A stretch of DNA of 64,000 nt from Pseudomonadota bacterium (lineage in GTDB: Bacteria; Pseudomonadota; Gammaproteobacteria; Burkholderiales; Rhodocyclaceae), in NCBI GenBank assembly GCA_018241685.1, contig JAFEDJ010000036.1, positions 83,402 to 147,401 on the forward strand, read 5' to 3'. This document shows positions 37,373 to 45,836 of this stretch, piece after piece (position 1 is the first letter of the stretch; each line of letters begins with the position of its first letter). The notes under the pieces are model-generated. The model made no database searches, had not been told where the DNA came from, and was given only the letters and a program-made list of their open reading frames with translations. Made by a program: the position numbers and the translations under genes.

Positions 37373-37621
37373 TTACTCCTGTTCGTTCATGATCAGGATG
37401 GCCTTCACCGGGTCGATCGGTCCGGTCTCGTGCCATTTACTGCTGAGCTTTGGTGCCGGCGCCTTGTCCATGCAGCCATGGTTGCACTCCACGACCCAGC
37501 GTTTCATCAACACCGCCTGGCAGAACGAAAAGGCGATGGCTTCAGGCTTGCAGCCGACCGCTTCGGCCAGGATGCGGCACGAACACCGGCTCCCGTGTTC
37601 ATCGTGGACGTGCGATTTCAT
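37373..37621 (-). CDS. Cys/His-rich small protein, 82 aa
   Basis: Starting at MKSHVHDEHGSRCSCRIL, this protein has six cysteines: RCSCRI, AVGCKP, SFCQA and ECNHGC. Three histidines lie near the N-terminus. There is no signal peptide. A cytoplasmic metal-binding or redox role is likely. It ends 6 bp before the FlgB-like gene and so opens that operon. An upstream in-frame start would read through the hairpin at 37,634 and is unlikely. I recognise no family. Confidence 0.65.
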   Translation of the reverse strand: MKSHVHDEHGSRCSCRILAEAVGCKPEAIAFSFCQAVLMKRWVVECNHGCMDKAPAPKLSSKWHETGPIDPVKAILIMNEQE

Positions 37622-37633
37622 TTTGGAAACACC

Positions 37634-37655
37634 GAGGCCCCTAAAGAGGGGCCTC
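37634..37655 (-). terminator. GC-rich hairpin between two small genes
   Basis: GAGGCCCC and GGGGCCTC pair across the 6-nt loop TAAAGA. It lies directly downstream of the minus-strand gene 37,668-37,919 and upstream of the gene at 37,621. The T-tract is poor (GGTGTTT), so it may only attenuate read-through. Confidence 0.5.
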
Positions 37656-37667
37656 TGAACGATTAAC

Positions 37668-37919
37668 TTACTTAGCGTCTCGCTGGTGGTTGTGACGCTT
37701 CGCATCCTTCGCCGGAGCCGGCTTGTCAGCCGTGGCTTCGGAGGTCGGAGCCGGCACGCCGGTCTTCTCGGTCATGTGGGAATGGGGCTTCACCTTCTTC
37801 GGTGCAGGCTTTTCAGTTTGTTCGGCCGGCGCCTTGTCGGCATCTGCGGCCTGCGCGCCAAAGGACAGGGCTGCGACGGTGGCGATCAGGGCGGTCGAAA
37901 GGAAGGTATTGAGTTTCAT
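37668..37919 (-). CDS. small secreted His/Pro/Lys-rich protein, 83 aa
   Basis: The signal peptide runs MKLNTFLSTALIATVAALSF to AQA (residue 24). The mature 59 residues are disordered and rich in Lys, Pro and Ala, with histidines in KPHSHM and KRHNHQRDAK. It is probably a periplasmic copper buffer. A CusR-type dyad lies about 105 bp upstream. No family is recognised. Confidence 0.75.
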   Translation of the reverse strand: MKLNTFLSTALIATVAALSFGAQAADADKAPAEQTEKPAPKKVKPHSHMTEKTGVPAPTSEATADKPAPAKDAKRHNHQRDAK

Positions 37920-38023
37920 GACAGCATCTCCAAAAGTGGGTATCCAAAAAATTCGTGAAGCCGGTGGGCGAGTCCGACATGCCCAGTGTGTGCTTTTCTA
38001 GCCGTCAGAGACATGACCCAACG

Positions 38024-38039
38024 ATTACATTCTTGTCAG
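38024..38039 (-). promoter_or_regulatory. CusR/CopR-type box 2
   Basis: ATTACA-TTCT-TGTCAG, preceded by TGACCCA. It lies upstream of the minus-strand gene 37,668-37,919. Confidence 0.7.
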
Positions 38040-38059
38040 GTTGCCAGACCGCCACATGC

Positions 38060-38350
38060 TCACTCGCGCTTTGGAAGTGCCGCCAGAACGGCTTTCTGAA
38101 ACTCCAGCGTGCAGGACAGCAGCGCCGTCCAGTGATCCACGGCAATCCGACCCTTTTCCGGGAATACGGAGAAGTCCCCGTGTATCAGCGCCTCGGCATC
38201 GTGATCCGCCTGGCGCACCCACTTCTGCACGGCCTCAGTGGATAACGTGGCGACTTGCTCGCCGTAAGTAAAACCCAGCCGGCACAAACCCGCGGCTAGG
38301 TCCAACTAGGCCTGCAGGCGCTCCCGCAGGTCTTCATTCGATTCTTGCAT
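38060..38350 (-). pseudogene. small hypothetical gene with in-frame amber codon
   Basis: A good ribosome site (AGGGGGAAG) precedes ATG 38,350. Translation gives MQESNEDLRERLQA, then TAG (38,306-38,308), then in the same frame LDLAAGLCRLGFTYGEQVAT and on for 81 codons to a normal stop. The sequence on both sides reads as one amphipathic helical protein of about 96 residues, so the TAG looks like a nonsense mutation (or a suppressed stop). A TTG just after the stop could restart translation. It lies downstream of the lipoprotein gene at 38,408. Confidence 0.65.
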
Positions 38351-38407
38351 GGTCTTCCCCCTCGCTTTCGATGACCCCGCCGCACCTCCCGCCGGGGCAC
38401 CATGCCC

Positions 38408-38767
38408 TCATTGGCTCAGACTGGCCGCCGCGTCGCGATGTGCCTTTTCCAGCACTCGGGCCTCCTGGGCCGCTTCCTTGAGCTTCAGCCTCAAGGCACT
38501 GCAGTGAGAGGCCCACAGCCCGGCGTCGCCCTTGGGACGCCCCGAATACGCGACAGCCATCCTGTCGTGTTGCTTCGCTTCGGCGTCGTAGCCCGCCGCC
38601 TTCTTCGCAAAGTAATCGGCGATGCGTTGATGATCCGCCGGCGTGGACGCGTTCGAGATGAACTCGGGCAGCTCCGCGACAGGGGGCGTGATCGGCGTCG
38701 AAGAACAGGCGCCCAGTGACAGGACCAGTGCGACACCCGCGAGTGTCATGCTAAGACTGCGTTTCAT
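38408..38767 (-). CDS. copper-box lipoprotein, 119 aa
   Basis: Signal peptide with lipobox VLSLGACSS (Cys near residue 21), followed by a short Pro-rich linker and a helical domain of about 85 residues (DHQRIADYFAKKAAGYDAEA, later KEAAQEARVLEKAHRDAAAS). It resembles Lpp-like or DUF4398-style helical envelope lipoproteins but is not assigned. Box 3 of the CusR-type sites lies about 70 bp upstream, implying metal control. Confidence 0.75.
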   Translation of the reverse strand: MKRSLSMTLAGVALVLSLGACSSTPITPPVAELPEFISNASTPADHQRIADYFAKKAAGYDAEAKQHDRMAVAYSGRPKGDAGLWASHCSALRLKLKEAAQEARVLEKAHRDAAASLSQ

Positions 38768-38836
38768 GATGTCACCTCCGTATGAATGTGCAGGATCAGT
38801 ATGCGACTGGCCGGCTGACGCTGGCGTGACCCAAGC

Positions 38837-38852
38837 ATTACATCGCTGTCCT
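38837..38852 (-). promoter_or_regulatory. CusR/CopR-type box 3
   Basis: ATTACA-TCGC-TGTCCT with upstream TGACCCA, as in box 2. It sits in front of the lipoprotein gene (start 38,767). The site also lies just beyond the end of the P-ATPase gene at 38,860. Confidence 0.65.
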
Positions 38853-38859
38853 CGAAATG

Positions 38860-41223
38860 TCAGGAAGACTGCGGGCCTGTTTCCGCGCTCCGGAGGCGCA
38901 ACGCATTCCCCACTACGCTGACCGACGACAAACTCATCGCCAGCGCCGCGATCATCGGCGAGAGCACCAGCCCATAGGCTGGATAGAGCACGCCCGCGGC
39001 GATCGGGACGCCAAGGGCGTTGTAGAGAAACGCGAAGGCCAGGTTCTGCCGCATATTGCGGACGGTAGCCACCGACAGCGCACGGGCCCGGGCAATGCCT
39101 CTCAGGTCACCTTTAACGAGGGTGAGCTGGGCGCTGTTCATCGCCACGTCGGTGCCGGTCCCCATGGCGATGCCGACATCCGCCTTGGCGAGGGCCGGTG
39201 CGTCGTTGATACCGTCGCCGGCCATCGCCACGACATGTCCTTCTTGCTGCAGTCTTGCCACCAGGGCGAGCTTGTCGGCCGGTTTGACCTCTCCATAGAC
39301 TTCTTCGATCCCCAACTGCTCCCCCACCGAACGTGCGGTGGTGAAGCCGTCGCCAGTCGCCATCACCACCCGCAAGCCGGCTGTCCGCAGGCTCGTCAGT
39401 GCTTCCGGCGTGCTCGCCTTGATCGGGTCGGAAACGGCGAGCAGGCCAATAAGGAGCCCGTCACGGGCGAGATGGATCACGCTGGCACCGCTGTGGCGAA
39501 GGGCGTCGAGCTCGGCGGTGGAGTCGAGCGCCACGCCCTCCTGTGCCATCAACGCCGCATTGCCAAGCGCCAGGCGCCGGCCTCCCACGATGCCATGGAC
39601 GCCGATGCCGCTCGATGACTCGAACGCATCGACCTTATCGAGAGTCAGTCCCCGCTCGCGGGCCGCTCGCACGATGGCATCGGCCAGCGGGTGCTCGCTG
39701 CCCTGGTCGAGGCTGGCCGCAAGGCGAAGGATCTCGTCCTCGCCCATGCCTTGCAAAGCGATGGCACGCTCGAAGGCGGGACGCCCTTCGGTCAGCGTGC
39801 CGGTCTTGTCGACGATCAGCGTGTCGATCCGGCGCAGATGCTCGATGGCCGCTGCATCCCGGAACAGGATGCCCTGGGTGGCGGCTTTGCCTGTGGCCAC
39901 CATGATCGACATCGGCGTTGCCAACCCGAGGGCGCAGGGGCAGGCGATGATCAGCACCGACACCGCACTGATGAGCCCGAAGACCCAACCTTGCTCACCA
40001 CCGAGCAGCCCCCAGGCGAAGAAGCTGACAACGGCGATGGTGACGACGGCCAGCACGAAGTAGCCGGCCACACTGTCAGCCAGCCGCTGCATCGGCGCAC
40101 GGGAGCGCTGGGCCTGCGCCACCATCTGGACGATCTGCGCCAGCATGGTCTGGGCACCGACCTTCTCCGAGCGGATGATGAGGCTGCCCGAGGTGTTCAG
40201 CGTCGCACCGATCACCGTGTCCGCCACGCGCTTGCTGACCGGCAGCGGCTCACCGGTGAGCATCGACTCATCAACCGCACTGCCGCCTTCGACCACCACG
40301 CCATCCACCGGGACTTTCTCGCCCGGTCGGACTCTCAGCAGATCACCCACATGGACGTGGTTGAGGGGAATGTCCTCCTCGCTGCCATCGGCCCGGATGC
40401 GTCTGGCGGTCTTCGGAGCCAGGCCCAGCAGGGACTTGATCGCCGCCGATGTCTGCGAGCGGGCACGCAGCTCCAGCATCTGCCCCAGCAGCGTGAGCGA
40501 GATGATGACGACCGCCGCTTCGAAGTAAACGCCGATCCGACCGTGGACCATGAAGGACTCCGGGAAAAGTCCAGGCGCCAGCGTGGCGACGACACTGTAG
40601 AGAAAGGCCGCGCCGGTGCCGAGGCTGATCAACGTCCACATATTCGGACTGCGATGGAGCATCGATTGCGCACCGCGCACGAAGAAAGGCCAGCCGGCCC
40701 ACAGGACGACGGGAATGCTGAGTGCCATCTCCAGGCTGCTGCGCAAGGCGGGCGATAGATCGGTCAGTTGATGTCCCGCCATCGCCAGCACGACCACGAC
40801 CAGGGTGAGCGGCAGGCTCGACCAGAAGCGGCGCCGGAAATCCCGGTATTCGCCGGTATCGTCTTCAGCCGCCAGTTCCGGCATCACCGGTTCGAGCGCC
40901 ATGCCGCATTTCGGACAGTTGCCGGGACCGATCTGGCGGACTTCCGGGTGCATCGGGCAAGTGTATTCCGCCTCGGGATCCGCCTTCGGCGCCGAAACCT
41001 GCGGCTGGACGTAGCGCGGTGGATCGGAATCGAACTGGGATTTGCAGTGACTGCTGCAGAACCGATAGGTCGCGCCCGCAAATTCGCTCTGAAAGGCCGA
41101 CTCGGGTTTGACCTTCATTCCGCAGACGGGATCTGTCGCTGTCTCCGGCCCCGTAGCGTGGGGACCAGAGGGGGAATGAGAGTGGGCATGGTCGTGACGA
41201 TGCCCGGAAGCGGCGGAGGTCAT
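38860..41223 (-). CDS. heavy-metal P1B-type ATPase with YHS and CPMHP metal domains
   Basis: A 787-residue copper/silver-type ATPase. The His-rich N-terminus is followed by a YHS domain (DPVCGMKV and [10 protein letters not shown], about residues 31-70). A heavy-metal-binding domain follows ([20 protein letters not shown], about 90-109). The ATPase core has CPC in [25 protein letters not shown] and GDGINDAP. It has no HMA domains, unlike the CopA at 29,824, and fits the CopB/SilP-like group. It is the last gene of the long cus operon, 28 bp after the methyltransferase gene. Confidence 0.93.
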   Translation of the reverse strand: MTSAASGHRHDHAHSHSPSGPHATGPETATDPVCGMKVKPESAFQSEFAGATYRFCSSHCKSQFDSDPPRYVQPQVSAPKADPEAEYTCPMHPEVRQIGPGNCPKCGMALEPVMPELAAEDDTGEYRDFRRRFWSSLPLTLVVVVLAMAGHQLTDLSPALRSSLEMALSIPVVLWAGWPFFVRGAQSMLHRSPNMWTLISLGTGAAFLYSVVATLAPGLFPESFMVHGRIGVYFEAAVVIISLTLLGQMLELRARSQTSAAIKSLLGLAPKTARRIRADGSEEDIPLNHVHVGDLLRVRPGEKVPVDGVVVEGGSAVDESMLTGEPLPVSKRVADTVIGATLNTSGSLIIRSEKVGAQTMLAQIVQMVAQAQRSRAPMQRLADSVAGYFVLAVVTIAVVSFFAWGLLGGEQGWVFGLISAVSVLIIACPCALGLATPMSIMVATGKAATQGILFRDAAAIEHLRRIDTLIVDKTGTLTEGRPAFERAIALQGMGEDEILRLAASLDQGSEHPLADAIVRAARERGLTLDKVDAFESSSGIGVHGIVGGRRLALGNAALMAQEGVALDSTAELDALRHSGASVIHLARDGLLIGLLAVSDPIKASTPEALTSLRTAGLRVVMATGDGFTTARSVGEQLGIEEVYGEVKPADKLALVARLQQEGHVVAMAGDGINDAPALAKADVGIAMGTGTDVAMNSAQLTLVKGDLRGIARARALSVATVRNMRQNLAFAFLYNALGVPIAAGVLYPAYGLVLSPMIAALAMSLSSVSVVGNALRLRSAETGPQSS

Positions 41224-41251
41224 GGCAGCTCCTTATGTGTGTGCGTCGAAT

Positions 41252-41902
41252 TCAGTTGGGGGACCGACGCTCCTTGAAAGCCGGCCACCATCCGGGGGTT
41301 CTGCGCATGTAGTCGCGATACGCATCGCCGAAAGTCTCCAGCGCCTGCGATTCCTCCCGCTTGGCAAGACGGACATAGGTCACGAGCAAGACGGGAAAGA
41401 GAATCAGCGTCAGCAAGGTTGGCCACTGAAACAGGAAGCCGATCATGATCAGGATGAAGGCGGCGTACTGGGGATGACGGATGCGGCCATAGGGACCGGT
41501 GGAGGCCAGTCTCCCGGCTTTCTGCGCCTCGTAGAGCACCGGCCAGGCGTCCGCGAGTAGCCAAAAACCGCCGATGATGAAGAGGCTGGACAGGATGTGG
41601 AAAGGACCAAAGTGGGGATTGGCCTTCCACCCGAAAATCATTTCCGGCAGATGCCCCGCATCATGGGAGAGCCAGTTGATTCCTGGGAAATGTTCCGTGA
41701 GCCACCCGGAGAGCAGGTAGATGGTCAACGGAAAGCCATACATCTCGGTAAACAGTGCGACCACAAACGCCGAGAACAGGCCCAGCGTGCGCCAGTCCTG
41801 TTTGCTCTTCGGCTTGAAGTAGCTCGCGGCAAACAGGATGAAGAAGAGCGAATTGATGACGACCAGCGCCCACAATCCATAATCACCGTCATGGCTGTTC
41901 AT
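41252..41902 (-). CDS. isoprenylcysteine carboxyl methyltransferase (ICMT/PEMT)-family membrane protein
   Basis: A 216-residue membrane protein from MNSHDGDYGLWALVV with five or six helices. The C-terminal signature GPYGRIRHPQYAAFILIMIG and later EESQALETFGDAYRDYMRRT are the SAM-binding motifs of the ICMT/PEMT family. Bacterial members methylate lipids or small molecules, and many are linked to metal-resistance loci with unknown substrate. It overlaps the DUF2933 gene by 14 bp and lies in the cus operon. Confidence 0.87.
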   Translation of the reverse strand: MNSHDGDYGLWALVVINSLFFILFAASYFKPKSKQDWRTLGLFSAFVVALFTEMYGFPLTIYLLSGWLTEHFPGINWLSHDAGHLPEMIFGWKANPHFGPFHILSSLFIIGGFWLLADAWPVLYEAQKAGRLASTGPYGRIRHPQYAAFILIMIGFLFQWPTLLTLILFPVLLVTYVRLAKREESQALETFGDAYRDYMRRTPGWWPAFKERRSPN

Positions 41903-42155
41903 GGTGATCTCCCTTGTCTTCGGCCACATGGTCATGCCTGTGGCCATGGTGCCCATGCATGAAGCGGTGCATCAGGGGACAGGCCAGCACCAGCAGATAG
42001 GGCAGAACGCCGAACAGATGGGCACGGTGTTCCGCCAACAGGTAGAACAGGGCCATCGCGGCAAACAGCCACCACATCCATCGACCGCGGCGGTGATGAA
42101 CGTGGGCCTGGGCATCCGTTCCAGTTTGAGACGATTCACGGGAGTCGATCATCAC
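41889..42155 (-). CDS. DUF2933 small membrane protein
   Basis: An 88-residue protein with a helical hairpin (WMWWLFAAMALFYLLAEHR and LFGVLPYLLVLACPLMHRFM) and a His-rich tail (HGHHGHRHDHVAED). These are the features of DUF2933, which is regularly found beside copper P-ATPases and cus genes. The histidines face the cytoplasm or periplasm near the ATPase and may bind copper. Confidence 0.88.
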   Translation of the reverse strand: MMIDSRESSQTGTDAQAHVHHRRGRWMWWLFAAMALFYLLAEHRAHLFGVLPYLLVLACPLMHRFMHGHHGHRHDHVAEDKGDHHEQP

Positions 42156-42179
42156 GGCCTCCTAAAGTGAAGGACACAC

Positions 42180-42668
42180 TCAGCGCGGCGTGGGCGGCCG
42201 GTTGCAGCAAGCCTGGGGCCCGGTGCGGGCCGCGTTCTGCAGTTCATTGTGCTCGGTGAAGCGCCACAGGCTACGGCGCAGTGCGTGTAGGCCACCTTTC
42301 AGGACGATGCCCGCCGCCTGTATTTCGGCTTCGATCTGGGAAAGGGACACCCGGCGCAGGTCATAGTCGATGTGCAGCCGATCCGCCTCGGCCCGAATCG
42401 CGCTCACCCCCATCATTGCCTGGAGTCGGCGGCAGGTCTCGTCAAGGGCTGCACCCGTCGCGATGCGCAACAGGCGGCGCTTGGGCATGGCCCGAATATC
42501 CTCCCCGCGGACTGCACCGGCGAATAAGGCCGGTGCCTCCAGAAAGTGCGCCAGGCACTGGGCCGAGCAGAAATGGAAGGTCACCCCATGGTAGACCGTG
42601 GTGTGAGCGCCATCACTCACCGTCATGCCGCACACTGGGTCCCGTTGGGTTTGCGTGCGCGCGTTCAT
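42180..42668 (-). CDS. YHS-domain metal-binding protein
   Basis: A 162-residue cytoplasmic protein from MNARTQTQRDP. The YHS domain has RDPVCGMTV and FHFCSAQCLAHF. A second domain of about 90 residues resembles a degenerate HMA fold (AALDETCRRLQAMMGVSAIR and HIDYDLRRVSLSQIEAEIQA) without the CxxC. It ends in a Cys pair (QACCNRP). It probably shuttles copper to the YHS-type ATPase of the same operon. It starts 20 bp after cusA. Confidence 0.85.
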   Translation of the reverse strand: MNARTQTQRDPVCGMTVSDGAHTTVYHGVTFHFCSAQCLAHFLEAPALFAGAVRGEDIRAMPKRRLLRIATGAALDETCRRLQAMMGVSAIRAEADRLHIDYDLRRVSLSQIEAEIQAAGIVLKGGLHALRRSLWRFTEHNELQNAARTGPQACCNRPPTPR

Positions 42669-42688
42669 CTGAGCCTCCTTGTTTATGG

Positions 42689-45600
42689 CTACCCCTCCAG
42701 CCCACGTCCCAGCCGCCATTGCTTGACCAGCGCGTAGATGGCCGGGATCACGGCGAGGGTCAGGACGGTGGAGGAAATCATCCCGCCGACCATCGGTGCG
42801 GCGATGCGGCTCATCACTTCCGAGCCGGTGCCAGTGCCCCACATGATCGGCAAGAGGCCGGCCATGATCGCGACGACCGTCATCATCTTCGGGCGGACGC
42901 GCTCGACGGCGCCTTCCATCACCGCCTCGTACAGGTCGCCCACGTGGGGTGCGCGGCCTTCCTCGCGGCAGCGGGCCTTGAGCGCTTCCCAGGCGTGATC
43001 CAGGTAGATCAGCATCACCACACCGGTCTCCGCCGCCACGCCAGCCAACGCGATGAAGCCGACCGCCACCGCGACGGACAGGTTGTAGCCGAGCAGCCAC
43101 ATCAGCCACACGCCACCGACCAGCGCGAAAGGCACCGACAGCATGACGATCAAGGTTTCGGTGATGCGCCGGAAGTTCAGATAGAGCAGCAGGAAGATCG
43201 TCAGCAGCGTGATCGGGATGACGATCTTCATCTTCTCGATGGCACGCTCCATGAACTCGAACTGGCCGCTCCAGGTCACGTAGTAGCCCGGTGGGAACTT
43301 GATTTGCGCGGCGACAGCCTTCTTCGCGTCGGCCACGTAGCCACCGATATCCCGGTCCCGGATATCCACGAAGATATAGGCCGACAACAAGGCATTCTCA
43401 GTGCGAATACCCGGCGTACCTTTTGCGACCGAGACCTTCGCCAACTGCCCCAGCGGCACCATCGTGCCCCCCATCGTCGGCACCAGCACCTGGCTGGCGA
43501 TCTGCTGGGGATCGGAGCGCAGCTCGCGCGGGTAGCGTACGGTCACGCCAAAGCGCTCGCGCCCTTCGACGGTGGTGGTGACCATCTCGCCGCCGAGCGC
43601 ACTACCGATCACATCCTGCAGGTCGCCGACGGCGAGACCGTAGCGGGCCAGCTGTTCCCGGTCGGGCTCGATGTTGAGGTAGAAGCCCCCAGTGATGCGC
43701 TCGGCGAAGGCGCTGGTGGTGCCGGGCACGGTCTTCACGACGGCCTCGATCTCTTTGGCCAGCTTCTCCATTTCAGCGAGATCCTTGCCGAAGACCTTGA
43801 TGCCGATCGGCGTGCGGATGCCGGTGGACAGCATGTCGGTGCGGGCCTTGATCGGCATCGTCCAGGCATTGGCGACACCGGGGAACTGCAGGGCCTTGTC
43901 CATTTCCGATATCAGCTTGTCGGTCGTCATGCCCGGCCGCCATTCGGACAGGGGCTTGAGGTTGATGACGGTCTCGAACATTTCGACCGGGGCCGGGTCG
44001 GTCGCGGTGTTGGCGCGGCCGGCCTTGCCGAACACCGACTCGACCTCGGGGAAGCTCTTGATGATCTTGTCCTGGGTCTGCATGAGCTCGGCAGCCTTGG
44101 TGATGGACATGCCCGGCAGAGAGGCTGGCATGTAGAGCAAGGTGCCTTCGTTCAAGGTCGGCATGAACTCCGAGCCGAGACGCGAAGCTGGATAGATCGA
44201 CACGCCCAAGGCCAGCACGGCCAGCACGATGGTCAACTTCTTCCAGCGCATCACCGCGGCGATGATCGGCCGGTACAGCCAGATCAGGACCCGGTTCACC
44301 GGGTTCTTGGCTTCCGGCATGATCTTGCCGCGGATGAACAGCAGCATCAGCACCGGCACCAAGGTGACGGACAGGAACGCGGCGCCGGCCATCGAGAAGG
44401 TCTTGGTGTAGGCCAGCGGCGAGAACAGGCGGCCTTCCTGGCCTTCCAGCGTGAACACCGGCAGGAAGGAGACGGTGATGATGAGCAGCGAGAAGAACAG
44501 CGCCGGGCCGACCTCCTTGCAGGCGGCCAGCATGGCTTCGAAACGTTCGGCCGTGGTGTGGCCGTCCGGCAGGCGCTCCAGGTGCTTGTGGGCGTTCTCG
44601 ATCATCACGATGGCGGCGTCGATCATTGCGCCGATCGCAATGGCGATGCCACCCAGGCTCATCAGGTTGGAGTTCATGCCCAGCAGGCGCATCGCGATGA
44701 AGGCCATCAGCACGCCCACCGGCAACATCAGGATCGCCACCAGCGCGCTGCGCACATGGAGCAGGAAGACCACGCAGACTAGCGCCACGATGATCGACTC
44801 CTCGATCAGCGTGCCCTTCAGGGTCTCGATGGCCCGGTGGATCAGCTCGGAGCGGTCATAGACGGTCTGCACCGACACGCCTTCCGGCAGGCCGGGCCCG
44901 ATCTCGGCGATCTTGTCCTTCAGGTTGTGGATGACCTCCAGCGCGTTCTGTCCGTAGCGGGCCATGGCGATGCCGGCCACCACCTCGCCGTCGCCGTTCA
45001 GCTCGGTGAGGCCGCGGCGTTCGTCCGGCGCCAGCTCGACGCGGGCTATGTCGCGGACCAGCACCGGCGTGCCCTTGTCAGCCTTCACCACCAGCCGTTC
45101 AATGTCCGCCTTGCCGCGCAGGTAGCCCTTGCCGCGCACCATGTACTCGGTCTCGGCCATCTCCACCACGCGGCCGCCGACGTCCCGGTTGGAGTCGCGG
45201 ATCACCTGGGCGACCTTCATCAGCGGAATGCCGTAGGCGCGCAGCTTCACCGGATCGACGGTGACCTGGTAGGTTTGCACGAAGCCGCCGATGGAGGCCA
45301 CCTCGGCGACGCCGTGGGCCTTGGCCAGCTGGTAGCGCAGATACCAGTCCTGGATCGTACGCAGCTCGGCAAGGGTCTTCTCCTTGGCGATCAGCGCGTA
45401 TTGATAGACCCAGCCGACGCCGGTGGCGTCCGGGCCGATCTGGGGTGTCACGCCCTTGGGCATGCGGCCCGCGGCGAAGTTGAGGTATTCGAGGACCCGT
45501 GAGCGGGCCCAGTAAATGTCGGTGCCGTCTTCAAAAATGATGTAGACGAAGGACGCACCGAAGAAGGAGAAACCCCGCACCACCTTCGACTTGGGCACCG

Positions 45601-45823
45601 ACAGCATGGCCGTGGTGAGCGGGTAGGTGACCTGGTCCTCGACCACCTGCGGCGCCTGGCCGGGGTATTCGGTGTAGACGATGACCTGCACGTCGGAGAG
45701 GTCGGGCAGCGCGTCGATGGGCGTACGCAGCACCGCAAACACCCCGGCCGCGAGAATGAACAGTGTGGCGAGCAGAACCAGGAAGCGGTTCCGGCCCGAC
45801 CAGTCGATGATTTTGGCCAGCAT
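42689..45823 (-). CDS. cusA: HME-type RND efflux pump, Cu(I)/Ag(I) (CusA)
   Basis: A 1044-residue inner-membrane RND transporter from MLAKIIDWSGRNRFLVLLA. It has twelve transmembrane helices in the usual 1+5+1+5 arrangement and two large periplasmic domains. The HME signature segment includes GRNRF at the start and IAIGAMIDAAIVMIENAHKH in helix 4. Methionine-rich periplasmic stretches (for example EMVTTTVEGRERFGV nearby) fit a monovalent-cation pump. With CusB and CusC it spans the envelope. Confidence 0.95.
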   Translation of the reverse strand: MLAKIIDWSGRNRFLVLLATLFILAAGVFAVLRTPIDALPDLSDVQVIVYTEYPGQAPQVVEDQVTYPLTTAMLSVPKSKVVRGFSFFGASFVYIIFEDGTDIYWARSRVLEYLNFAAGRMPKGVTPQIGPDATGVGWVYQYALIAKEKTLAELRTIQDWYLRYQLAKAHGVAEVASIGGFVQTYQVTVDPVKLRAYGIPLMKVAQVIRDSNRDVGGRVVEMAETEYMVRGKGYLRGKADIERLVVKADKGTPVLVRDIARVELAPDERRGLTELNGDGEVVAGIAMARYGQNALEVIHNLKDKIAEIGPGLPEGVSVQTVYDRSELIHRAIETLKGTLIEESIIVALVCVVFLLHVRSALVAILMLPVGVLMAFIAMRLLGMNSNLMSLGGIAIAIGAMIDAAIVMIENAHKHLERLPDGHTTAERFEAMLAACKEVGPALFFSLLIITVSFLPVFTLEGQEGRLFSPLAYTKTFSMAGAAFLSVTLVPVLMLLFIRGKIMPEAKNPVNRVLIWLYRPIIAAVMRWKKLTIVLAVLALGVSIYPASRLGSEFMPTLNEGTLLYMPASLPGMSITKAAELMQTQDKIIKSFPEVESVFGKAGRANTATDPAPVEMFETVINLKPLSEWRPGMTTDKLISEMDKALQFPGVANAWTMPIKARTDMLSTGIRTPIGIKVFGKDLAEMEKLAKEIEAVVKTVPGTTSAFAERITGGFYLNIEPDREQLARYGLAVGDLQDVIGSALGGEMVTTTVEGRERFGVTVRYPRELRSDPQQIASQVLVPTMGGTMVPLGQLAKVSVAKGTPGIRTENALLSAYIFVDIRDRDIGGYVADAKKAVAAQIKFPPGYYVTWSGQFEFMERAIEKMKIVIPITLLTIFLLLYLNFRRITETLIVMLSVPFALVGGVWLMWLLGYNLSVAVAVGFIALAGVAAETGVVMLIYLDHAWEALKARCREEGRAPHVGDLYEAVMEGAVERVRPKMMTVVAIMAGLLPIMWGTGTGSEVMSRIAAPMVGGMISSTVLTLAVIPAIYALVKQWRLGRGLEG

Positions 45824-45836
45824 GATGGATCCTGTG

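Noticed and set aside
42281..44782. 833-codon open frame on the plus strand
   Set aside because: It is the antisense shadow of cusA and the YHS gene. It is rich in His, Arg, Gly and Asp and has no recognisable domain, a usual effect of high GC.
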